12,488 bases of DNA from an uncultured Oscillospiraceae bacterium (GTDB lineage Bacteria; Bacillota; Clostridia; Oscillospirales; Acutalibacteraceae): NCBI GenBank assembly GCA_900552605.1, contig USAR01000017.1:1-12488 (forward strand), written 5' to 3'. The stretch's first letter is position 1. Each line of letters opens with the position of its first letter. Positions 6,469-12,488 of this stretch are shown here, in pieces. Below the pieces are notes generated by a model, which was not told the DNA's origin, did not search any database, and saw only the letters and a list, made by a program, of their open reading frames with translations. The position numbers and the translations under genes are program-made.

Positions 6469-8754
6469 TTAAAGCCTGTTGCGCTGTATTTTTCCGCTTG
6501 CGGTTTTCGGAAGATCATCGCAAAAAACAACAATTCGCGGATATTTATAAGGCGCTGTGTGCTTTTTAACATATTGCTGTATCTCTTTTTTTAGCTCATC
6601 ACTCGGTTTTGTTCCTTTAGTCAGCACAATGCTTGCTTTTACAACCTGCCCCCTGACTTCATCGGGAGCGGCTGAAACTCCGCATTCAAGCACATACGGC
6701 AGCTCCATAATAACACTTTCAATTTCAAACGGCCCTATGCGGTACCCGGAAGATTTTATAACATCGTCCGCTCTTCCTATGTAGTAATAAAAGCCGTCCT
6801 CATCACGCCATGCCATATCGCCTGTGTGGTAGTAGCCGTCATGCCACGCTTCCTTTGTTTTTTCCTCATCGCCGTAATAGCCGGTGAACAGTCCGCAAGG
6901 AGCGCCGTTTCTTGTATCAACAACAATTTCGCCGGGCTCGCCCGTCGGTGCGCTTTTGCCGTCGGAATCAAGCAAGTCGATTTTATAAATCGGCACGGGT
7001 CTGCCCATTGAGCCGAGCTTATGCGGCGCGCCTGTGAGGTTTCCGATCATCATTGTGCTTTCCGATTGACCGAAGCCCTCTAAAATCTGCAATCCCGTTG
7101 CCTTTTCGAAAAGACGATATATTTCAGGATTAAGCGCTTCGCCTGCCGTTGTCATATGCTTAACAGATGATAAGTCATATTTTGAAATATCCTCTTTTAC
7201 CATCATTCTAAGCATTGTGGGCGGTGCGCAGAAGGTTGTTATTTTGTATTTTGCGAACATCGGCAAAATATCTGCCGCCGAAAAACGTTCAAAATCGTAA
7301 ACAAATGTTGCGGCTTCACACATCCATTGTCCGTAAAACTTGCCCCACAGTGCTTTTGCCCAGCCTGTATCGGAAATAGTGAGATGCAAACCGTCGGGGT
7401 CAACGTTGTGCCAATATTTTGCAGTGTGAAAATGCCCTAAAGCATATTTATAGTTATGCGCTGCGATTTTCGGGAATCCTGTTGTGCCTGAAGTGAAGAA
7501 CATCAGCATAAGGTCTTCACCGCCGGGCGAGTTTTCGTTGCGGTCAAAGTGGGTTGAAAAAAGCTTGCACTCTTCATCAAAATCTCGCCAACCTTCGCGT
7601 GCACCGTCAACAATCAGCTTGGTTTTAAGCTGCGGGCAGCTGTTTTGCGCAATGTCAACCTGCTCTGTAACGTCGCCCTGCGCCGTGCAAATAATTGCAC
7701 AAACATCAGCAGCATTAAATCTATATTCAAGGTCGTGCGCAAGCAGCTGATTCATTGCAGGAATCGCAACAGCGCCAAGCTTGTGCAGTCCAAGCATTGC
7801 ATACCAAAACTCATAGCTTCTGCCGAGAATAAGCATAACTCTGTCCCCGCGTTTAATTCCTAGTGATTTAAAGTAATTCGCGGCACGGTTTGAGTTCTTC
7901 CTCATATCCTCAAAGCTGAATCTGCGCTCTGTTTTATCTCTTCCTATGTGCAGCATCGCAAGCTTATCGGGTGATTTTTTTGCAATTTCGTCAACGATAT
8001 CAAATGCGAAGTTAAAGTGCTCTGTATTTTTAAATGTAATTGAAAGCGGAGTGCCGTGAGAATCCTCTTTTCGTTCGATAAATTTAGAGTAAACTCTTTG
8101 CTGCGGATCGCGCTCGCGCGGCAGTGTTTTTAAAATATCTCCGCGTGAAAGCTCAGGCACAGGCTCGCCGGTCGGATTAAGAACAATTGCATAAAACAGA
8201 CAGTCCTTACCACCCACCGCAATCATACCGTGCGGCGCCATACTGTTATAATAAATGCTGTCGCCTTTTTTAAGAATTTCCCGGTGCTCGCCTACCTGCA
8301 CAAGCAGCTCGCCGTCAATGACGATATCGCATTCCTGTCCTGCGTGCGTGGTAAGCTCAATGTCGCTGTGCTGTGCTTCTTCGCTGTATTTGCTGCAAAC
8401 GTAAAGAGGCTCGGCAATTCTGTCGCGGAACTCGGGCGCCAGATTGAAATATGTCATTCCGTGCGCTTCATCGATGCGCTGACCTTCACCGTTTCTTGTT
8501 ACGGTATATGATTTAAGCGTTGGGCTGCGACCCTCGATTATATCTGTAACGTCAACGTTGAAAGCAAGCGCGCAGCGGTAGATAAAGGCAAAGTTTAAAT
8601 CCCGCTCGCCGTTCTCACACTTTAAGTATTCCTCTTCGCTTACATCGGTTTTCTGCGCCATTTGTGCGGCGGTCAGACCCTCAATCTCGCGCAATTCGGA
8701 AATCCTGCGTGCCATTTCCTTGATTTTTAAATCAAGCCCAGTTATTGTTTTCAT
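6469..8754 (-). CDS. XRE-cupin-acyl-CoA synthetase fusion (Val T-box controlled)
   Basis: This 761-aa protein joins three parts: an XRE-type helix-turn-helix (about 12-74), a cupin (about 130-195, HAGQECDIVIDGE then GDSIYYNSMAPHG), and a full AMP-forming acyl-CoA synthetase of the ANL superfamily. The enzyme has P-loop TSGTTGFPK (421-429), FGQSES (561-566), TGD (644-646), hinge region GYRIGPFEIE (670-679) and catalytic Lys K755 in SGKIQR. The C-terminal style resembles medium-chain/branched-chain acyl-CoA synthetases. It would convert a carboxylate, ATP and CoA into acyl-CoA, AMP and PPi. The ATG at 8754 has AAGGAGG 7 bases upstream. An in-frame TTG at 8883 would translate the T-box itself and is rejected. 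It is first in an operon with the oxidoreductase and aminotransferase, so isobutyrate is my inferred substrate. The HTH-cupin part may sense a ligand and bind DNA, giving a possible trigger enzyme. Confidence 0.92.
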   Translation of the reverse strand: MKTITGLDLKIKEMARRISELREIEGLTAAQMAQKTDVSEEEYLKCENGERDLNFAFIYRCALAFNVDVTDIIEGRSPTLKSYTVTRNGEGQRIDEAHGMTYFNLAPEFRDRIAEPLYVCSKYSEEAQHSDIELTTHAGQECDIVIDGELLVQVGEHREILKKGDSIYYNSMAPHGMIAVGGKDCLFYAIVLNPTGEPVPELSRGDILKTLPRERDPQQRVYSKFIERKEDSHGTPLSITFKNTEHFNFAFDIVDEIAKKSPDKLAMLHIGRDKTERRFSFEDMRKNSNRAANYFKSLGIKRGDRVMLILGRSYEFWYAMLGLHKLGAVAIPAMNQLLAHDLEYRFNAADVCAIICTAQGDVTEQVDIAQNSCPQLKTKLIVDGAREGWRDFDEECKLFSTHFDRNENSPGGEDLMLMFFTSGTTGFPKIAAHNYKYALGHFHTAKYWHNVDPDGLHLTISDTGWAKALWGKFYGQWMCEAATFVYDFERFSAADILPMFAKYKITTFCAPPTMLRMMVKEDISKYDLSSVKHMTTAGEALNPEIYRLFEKATGLQILEGFGQSESTMMIGNLTGAPHKLGSMGRPVPIYKIDLLDSDGKSAPTGEPGEIVVDTRNGAPCGLFTGYYGDEEKTKEAWHDGYYHTGDMAWRDEDGFYYYIGRADDVIKSSGYRIGPFEIESVIMELPYVLECGVSAAPDEVRGQVVKASIVLTKGTKPSDELKKEIQQYVKKHTAPYKYPRIVVFCDDLPKTASGKIQRNRL

Positions 8755-8781
8755 ACCGTTTTCCTCCTTGTCGGGGCAAAC

Positions 8782-8820
8782 AAAAAACTCGCCCCAAAGA
8801 TATAATACTTTGAGACGAGT
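8782..8820 (-). terminator. Intrinsic terminator of the Val T-box leader
   Basis: ACTCGTCTCAAAG (8820-8808) pairs over 13 positions, including G-U pairs, with CTTTGGGGCGAGT (8799-8787) across an 8-base loop, followed by five more Ts (8786-8782). It sits directly after the T-box sequence and 27 bases before the start codon. Confidence 0.92.
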
Positions 8821-9054
8821 TCTAAAAACAAAACCCGCGGTACCACTCAAATTGCGATGATATCGCCACTCAGGGTCCAACAACCCTTATGCTCTAACGC
8901 GGCAGTCACGGAGAGGGTCTACTTACAAATAAAACTTGCTTTCTTCCTCTCGGCTCGGAAGCTACAAACACTAAGCACCTTAACAGCAACTTACACCAAC
9001 CGTTGCCTCTCTGCGGAAAAGCTTGCTCGTGCACTCTTCGTCAATGCCTTTATG
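8782..9054 (-). promoter_or_regulatory. T-box leader, candidate specifier GUA (valine)
   Basis: This leader, about 273 nt, controls the seven-gene operon from the second acyl-CoA synthetase to ilvE. The T-box reads TGAGTGGTACCGCG (8849-8836), slightly off the AGGGTGG consensus. Its TGGT bulge matches an ACCA tRNA end (A73, as in tRNA-Val). Stem I has AGAGAGGCAACGGTTGGTG. The specifier is read as GTA at 8965-8963, followed by a G and then CTTCCG, which can pair with the upstream CGAAG to close Stem I. The codon stands six bases before GAG, the same register as in the Leu and Ile leaders. Stem III (GGGTTG...GACCC) and a small GGCGATATCATCGC hairpin precede the T-box. The valine assignment fits the VOR/ilvE genes downstream but needs a proper fold. 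Confidence 0.92.
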
Positions 9055-9056
9055 AA

Positions 9057-9069
9057 TGATAATATATCA
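9057..9069 (-). promoter_or_regulatory. Inverted repeat over the -10 box, candidate operator
   Basis: TGATA-TAT-TATCA has 5-base arms and a 3-base centre and covers the -10 hexamer. A repeat with the same 5-3-5 layout (TTGAT-ATC-ATCAA) lies at the end of the -10 box of the paralogous Ile unit; the Leu unit lacks one. It could be an operator for the XRE domain fused to the synthetases. AT-rich short palindromes arise easily by chance, so support is weak. Confidence 0.3.
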
Positions 9070-9089
9070 CATCTTTTTCAGTTTGTCAA
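9061..9089 (-). promoter_or_regulatory. Sigma-A promoter of the Val T-box operon
   Basis: -35 TTGACA (9089-9084), 17-base spacer, -10 TATATT (9066-9061), predicted start near 9054. No strong intrinsic terminator is visible between the previous synthetase stop (9162-9160) and this promoter; only a weak CCGA/TCGG hairpin is seen around 9135-9152. Confidence 0.88.
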
Positions 9090-9159
9090 CAGTATTTTTA
9101 TTTTTTACTCTGCTGCGGTGCATAAATTATACAGCCGAAGCATTGTTATCGGAACTGAA

Positions 9160-11424
9160 TTACAGCTTATTGCGCTGGATTTTGCCGCTTATGGTCTTGG
9201 GCAGCTCGTCGCGGAACTCAACAATTCTCGGATATTTATAAGGAGCCGTATGAGATTTAACATACTCTTGAATCTCTTTTTTAAGCTCGTCGCTTGCCTC
9301 TTTTCCTTTTACAAGCACTATGCTTGCCTTTACAACCTGACCGCGAACTTCATCGGGTGCTGCTGAAACGCCGCACTCAAGCACATAGGGCAGCTCCATA
9401 ATAACATCTTCAATCTCGAACGGTCCGATGCGGTAGCCGGATGATTTGATAACATCATCGGTGCGGCTGACATACCAGAAAAATCCGTCCTCGTCGCGCC
9501 ACGCAACATCGCCCGTGTGGTAGTAACCGTCGTGCCAAGCTTCTTTTGTTTTTTCCTCGTCGCCGTAATAACCAAGAAAAAGTCCGCAAGGAACCTTATC
9601 AGAGGTTTTAACAACAATTTCTCCGGGTTGACCGCACCCAACGGGATTACCGTCAGAATCAATAAGCTCAACATCATAAAGCGGCACAGGCTTGCCCATT
9701 GATCCGGGCTTGCACTCGTTACCCACAAGATTTGCAATGGTAAGGGTCAGCTCGGTTTGACCGAAGCCCTCCATTATGCGTAATCCCGTTGCTTTTTTAA
9801 ACTGCTTGTAAACCTCAAGGTTTAGCGCCTCGCCGGCTGTTGTCATATGCTTTATTGATGAAAGATCGTATTTCGAAATATCTTCCTTGACCATCATTCT
9901 CAGCATTGTGGGCGGTGCGCAGAATGATGTGATGTTGTATTTTACAAACATAGGAAGAATGTCGGACGCATGAAACCTGTCAAAATCGTATGTAAACACT
10001 GCCGCCTCGCAAAGCCACTGTCCGTACAGCTTGCCCCAAAGCGCCTTGCCCCAACCTGTATCTGAAATTGTGAAATGTAAGCCGTCATCGTAAACACCGT
10101 GCCAATACTTTGCGGTGATATAGTGACCGAGTGGATATTTATAGCTGTGAGTTGCGATTTTCGGATATCCTGTTGTGCCCGATGTAAAGAACATAAGCAT
10201 TGGGTCATCGCCGCAGGGTGTTTCATCGCTTCTGTAAAAATGTGTGCTGTAAAGACCGTATTCATTATTGAAATCGTGCCAGCCCTCTCGTTTTTCGCCG
10301 ACGATGATTTTGGTGGTAAGCGTTGGGCACTGCGGTGCCGCAAGATCAACCTGATGCGCTACATCACCGTCGGAAGTACAAAGGATTGCGCTAACGCCTG
10401 CCGCTTTAAAACGATAATCAAAATCGTGCTCCTGCAAAAGGTTGGTTGCCGGAATCGCAATTGCACCGAGTTTATGAAGACCTAGAATAGCAAACCAGAA
10501 CTGATAGTGCCTTTTAAGAACCAGCATAACTCGGTCGCCTTTTTTAATGCCGAGTGCTTTAAAATAGTTTGCACACATATTAGAGGCTCTCTTCATATCG
10601 TTAAAAGTAAATCGGCGCTCATTCTTGTCCTTATCGATATGCAGCATCGCAAGCTTTGCAGGGTGCTTCTTTGCAATTTCATCAACGATATCAAAGGCAA
10701 AGTTGAAGTTATTTTCATCATTGAAAGAAATTTCTTTTAATGCCCCGTTTTCGTCCTCAACTGTATTGACAAATTTATCGCTGACGTAGGTTTTCTTAAC
10801 GCTCGGTTTTATTAGAGTGTCTCTCACAACCGGCTCTGCTGTATCTTCGCCGGGCAGCACAACAGCAACAAAAAGGCAGTCGGTTCCGTCAACCGCAATC
10901 ATTCCGTGAGGGGTCGAGCTGTTATAATAAATGCTGTCGCCCTCGCTTAAATATTCAACGTGGTCGCCGACCTGCACTTTAAGTCTGCCGCTCATAATAA
11001 GGTCGAACTCCTGACCCGAGTGGGTTGCAAGCTGAATAGGAGCGTTTTGCAGCTTCTCATCGTAATCGTACTTAACCCAATAAGGTTCTGCAATCTTCTT
11101 ACGGAAAAGCGGCGCAAGACTTTTAATTTCAATACCGTTTTCCTTTGCGGTCTGCTGTCCCTGTCCTTTCCTTGTTACGGTATACGATGAAAGATGGGCG
11201 CTCTGACCTTCAAGCAGATCGGTAATGCCTATTCCGAACGCAAGCGCGCACTTATGTATAAAGCTAAACGGAAAATCCCTTTTACCCGATTCATAATCAA
11301 GGTATTCGTTAAGCGTTACACCTGTCTTTTGTGCCATTTGCTCGGGTGAAACGCCATCGATCTCGCGCATTTCGCGAATTCGCTCCGCCACCTCAAGCAG
11401 TGTGTTTTCAGAAACAGTTGACAT
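9160..11424 (-). CDS. XRE-cupin-acyl-CoA synthetase fusion (Ile T-box controlled)
   Basis: This 754-aa paralogue of the synthetase encoded downstream has the same three parts: XRE-type helix-turn-helix (about 10-72), cupin (about 130-192, HSGQEFDLIMSGR then GDSIYYNSSTPHG), and an AMP-forming acyl-CoA synthetase with TSGTTGYPK (414-422), FGQTE (554-558), TGD (637-639), GYRIGPFEIE (663-672) and catalytic Lys K748. Catalytic residues are all present, so it should be active. ATG at 11424 follows AAGGAG by 8 bases. It appears to be a single-gene unit behind its own promoter and Ile T-box. By that control, 2-methylbutyrate, the isoleucine-side acid, is the inferred substrate; from memory, an archaeal enzyme of this subfamily (MacsMa) prefers 2-methylbutyrate. 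Differences from the paralogue after the FGQ motif (LTLTIANLVG versus STMMIGNLTG) might tune the acyl pocket. Acetate, propionate or aryl acids cannot be excluded. Confidence 0.92.
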   Translation of the reverse strand: MSTVSENTLLEVAERIREMREIDGVSPEQMAQKTGVTLNEYLDYESGKRDFPFSFIHKCALAFGIGITDLLEGQSAHLSSYTVTRKGQGQQTAKENGIEIKSLAPLFRKKIAEPYWVKYDYDEKLQNAPIQLATHSGQEFDLIMSGRLKVQVGDHVEYLSEGDSIYYNSSTPHGMIAVDGTDCLFVAVVLPGEDTAEPVVRDTLIKPSVKKTYVSDKFVNTVEDENGALKEISFNDENNFNFAFDIVDEIAKKHPAKLAMLHIDKDKNERRFTFNDMKRASNMCANYFKALGIKKGDRVMLVLKRHYQFWFAILGLHKLGAIAIPATNLLQEHDFDYRFKAAGVSAILCTSDGDVAHQVDLAAPQCPTLTTKIIVGEKREGWHDFNNEYGLYSTHFYRSDETPCGDDPMLMFFTSGTTGYPKIATHSYKYPLGHYITAKYWHGVYDDGLHFTISDTGWGKALWGKLYGQWLCEAAVFTYDFDRFHASDILPMFVKYNITSFCAPPTMLRMMVKEDISKYDLSSIKHMTTAGEALNLEVYKQFKKATGLRIMEGFGQTELTLTIANLVGNECKPGSMGKPVPLYDVELIDSDGNPVGCGQPGEIVVKTSDKVPCGLFLGYYGDEEKTKEAWHDGYYHTGDVAWRDEDGFFWYVSRTDDVIKSSGYRIGPFEIEDVIMELPYVLECGVSAAPDEVRGQVVKASIVLVKGKEASDELKKEIQEYVKSHTAPYKYPRIVEFRDELPKTISGKIQRNKL

Positions 11425-11458
11425 ACCTTCATCTCCTTAATAATTTGAAAAATGAAAT

Positions 11459-11496
11459 AAAAAAACACCCGTCTCAAAGAAACTTTGAGACGGGTG
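11459..11496 (-). terminator. Intrinsic terminator of the Ile T-box leader
   Basis: CACCCGTCTCAAAG (11496-11483) pairs perfectly over 14 bases with CTTTGAGACGGGTG (11479-11466) around a TTT loop, followed by seven Ts (11465-11459). Confidence 0.95.
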
Positions 11497-11723
11497 AAAT
11501 ATGCTTCACTCGCGGTACCACTCAAATTGCGATAATATCGCCGCTCAGGGTCTATCAACCCTTTTGCACTAACGTAGCATTCACGGAAAAACCTACTAAT
11601 TAAAGTTCAGCTTTTCGGCTCGGAAGTGATGGATGAAAAGGAAAGTTGTTATCGGCTTGCAGCAACCGCCGACTCTCTGAAAACGTTTTTCCAACACCGT
11701 CTTCGTCACAGCTTTTATTTGAT
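11459..11723 (-). promoter_or_regulatory. T-box leader, candidate specifier AUC (isoleucine)
   Basis: This leader, about 265 nt, precedes the first XRE-cupin-acyl-CoA synthetase. The T-box is TGAGTGGTACCGCG (11524-11511); the TGGT bulge fits an ACCA tRNA end, as tRNA-Ile has. Stem I contains AGAGAGTCGGCGG and a distal TCGG/CCGA stem. The specifier is ATC at 11630-11628, followed by A and then CTTCCG, which can pair with the upstream CGAAG. It lies six bases before GAG, in register with the other leaders. The T-box-proximal half is nearly identical to the Val leader (GGGTTG...GACCCTGAG, GGCGATATTATCGC, AATTTGAGTGGTACCGCG), showing common descent. The isoleucine call is inference from position. 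Confidence 0.92.
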
Positions 11724-11731
11724 GATATCAA
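11719..11731 (-). promoter_or_regulatory. Inverted repeat at the end of the -10 box, candidate operator
   Basis: TTGAT-ATC-ATCAA has 5-base arms and a 3-base centre, and overlaps the last bases of the -10 box and the likely start site. Its layout matches the repeat at the Val promoter. Weak evidence for an operator of the fused XRE domain. Confidence 0.3.
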
Positions 11732-11758
11732 TATAGCACATTAAAACACACTTGTCAA
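11730..11758 (-). promoter_or_regulatory. Sigma-A promoter of the Ile T-box unit
   Basis: -35 TTGACA (11758-11753), 17-base spacer, -10 TATATT (11735-11730), preceded by GTGC. The start is expected near 11723. It lies 57 bases after the ABC transporter gene; the AT-rich stretch between them has no convincing terminator. Confidence 0.88.
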
Positions 11759-11814
11759 TAGCGTTTACAAAAAATTTAAAATTCTTTTTGTTTCCTCTTT
11801 ATCCGACATTATTT

Positions 11815-12488
11815 TTAAACCCTGCTTTCCCTTTCAAGAGCTTGGCTGAACTCCTCCCACAATGCGGCATAACCTTCTGTTGACGGACGTGTGGGCTTCG
11901 GCAATGGGTTTTTCTTATCAACAACAATTTCACCGTTTTTCGACATAAGCAATATTCTTGTGCCGAGCACAATTGCCTCTTGAATATTGTGAGTAATAAA
12001 AATAACCGTGGTCTTCTCTTTTTCGAAAATCGTGTGCAGCTCTCGCTGCAAATTGTTTCGCGTGATCGCGTCGAGCGCGGCAAACGGCTCGTCCATCAAA
12101 ATAATATTTGGTCTTAATGCCAACGCGCGTGCAATTGCAATCCTCTGCTTCATTCCGCCTGAAAGCTCGTGCGGATACTGAGTCTGCGTACCGTCAAGCC
12201 CCACAAGCTGCAAGAAACTGTCGGAAATGCTTTTAAGCTCAGCTTTGTTTTTAATACCCTTTAGTTTAAGCGGATACTGTATGTTTTTCTCAACGGTTTT
12301 CCAGGGGAAAAGCTGGTTATAATCCTGAAAAACCATTATTCTTTCATCTGAAGGGCCTGTGACGGGCTTATCATTACAAATAATCTCGCCGTTATATTTT
12401 TCAAATCCTGCAATGCAGCGCACAAGCGTTGATTTACCGCATCCTGACGGACCGAGAATACACACAAACTCGCCGTCTTCAACTGTCA
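11815..12488 (-). CDS. ABC transporter ATP-binding protein, NitT/TauT (SsuB/TauB-like) family, 5' end beyond window
   Basis: The frame is open through the right edge; 223 residues are visible and roughly the first 25-35 of a typical 250-aa protein are missing. All ATPase motifs are present: Walker A GPSGCGKST, Q-loop VFQDYNQLFPWKTV, signature LSGGMKQR, Walker B IILMDEPFAALD and H-loop FITHN. Q-loop and overall pattern fit the nitrate/sulfonate/taurine/thiamine-precursor importer family, whose ATPase works at the membrane with a permease and a substrate-binding lipoprotein, presumably encoded further upstream. A GTG at 12465 is only an internal valine codon (the frame continues as TVEDGEFV before it). 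It ends 57 bases before the promoter of the Ile T-box unit and is probably a separate operon. The substrate cannot be told from this subunit. Confidence 0.9.
   Translation of the reverse strand, partial: TVEDGEFVCILGPSGCGKSTLVRCIAGFEKYNGEIICNDKPVTGPSDERIMVFQDYNQLFPWKTVEKNIQYPLKLKGIKNKAELKSISDSFLQLVGLDGTQTQYPHELSGGMKQRIAIARALALRPNIILMDEPFAALDAITRNNLQRELHTIFEKEKTTVIFITHNIQEAIVLGTRILLMSKNGEIVVDKKNPLPKPTRPSTEGYAALWEEFSQALERESRV

Larger units (their letters stand above)
6469..11758 (-). repeat. Tandem duplication: promoter + T-box + XRE-cupin-acyl-CoA synthetase, two copies
   Basis: Copy 1 spans 11758-9160 and copy 2 spans 9089-6469. They share the promoter design, T-box-proximal leader sequence, terminator core (CGTCTCAAAG) and full-length protein architecture with long identical stretches (for example MVKEDISKYDLSS and VLECGVSAAPDEVRGQVV). 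The specifier codons differ (AUC versus GUA). This looks like an old duplication followed by divergence of regulation, since the coding sequences differ at many sites. Confidence 0.8.

Noticed and set aside
8755..8883. N-terminal extension of the second acyl-CoA synthetase starting at a TTG at 8883
   Set aside because: The extension would translate the T-box and the terminator hairpin; a strong AAGGAGG sits before the ATG at 8754, and the paralogue starts at the equivalent place.
11759..11814. AT-rich imperfect hairpin after the ABC transporter gene as terminator
   Set aside because: The CAAAAA/TTTTTG stem has almost no G-C pairs and contains mismatches, so I do not call it.
1..12488. CRISPR array, insertion sequence, tRNA or rRNA gene
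   Set aside because: No regularly spaced direct repeats, transposase-like frames or terminal inverted repeats, and no tRNA cloverleaf or rRNA sequence was seen; the structured RNA present is explained by the three T-boxes.

Overview
The window reads as a chromosomal piece of a low-to-mid GC anaerobic Firmicute (class Clostridia, probably an Oscillospiraceae/Ruminococcaceae-type gut or rumen bacterium). The grounds are three classical T-box leaders, strong AAGGAGG-type ribosome binding sites, consensus TTGACA/17 bp/TATATT promoters, and a ferredoxin-linked 2-oxoacid oxidoreductase. Every gene I support lies on the minus strand, so transcription runs from the right edge to the left edge.

Layout in transcription order: (a) 12488-11815, the 3' part of a NitT/TauT-type ABC transporter ATPase. 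(b) 11758-9160, a promoter, a T-box leader with candidate specifier AUC (Ile), and a 754-aa protein fusing an XRE-type helix-turn-helix, a cupin and an acyl-CoA synthetase. (c) 9089-2148, a promoter, a T-box leader with candidate specifier GUA (Val), then a tightly packed seven-gene operon: a second XRE-cupin-acyl-CoA synthetase (761 aa), a P-loop ATPase, a 2x[4Fe-4S] ferredoxin, the alpha, beta and gamma subunits of a VOR-type 2-ketoacid:ferredoxin oxidoreductase, and a branched-chain aminotransferase. (d) 2099-1, a promoter, a T-box leader with candidate specifier CUC (Leu), a 2-isopropylmalate-synthase-like protein that keeps the leucine-binding/dimer domain but has lost its catalytic residues, and a translationally coupled TIM-barrel sugar-isomerase-like gene that runs off the left edge.

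Working model (inference): this is an assimilatory module making valine and isoleucine (perhaps leucine) from branched short-chain fatty acids. An acyl-CoA synthetase activates isobutyrate or 2-methylbutyrate, the ferredoxin-dependent oxidoreductase reductively carboxylates the acyl-CoA to the 2-ketoacid, and the aminotransferase makes the amino acid. The T-boxes would switch the genes on when the matching tRNA is uncharged, which argues for biosynthesis rather than amino-acid fermentation. The two ligases and their leaders are paralogous, and their specifier codons appear to have diverged to Ile and Val. That offers a testable prediction of what each ligase is for.

The three gene-free stretches longer than 300 bases (1750-2147, 8755-9159, 11425-11814) are almost entirely promoter plus T-box leader. 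I see no tRNA or rRNA gene, insertion sequence or CRISPR array.
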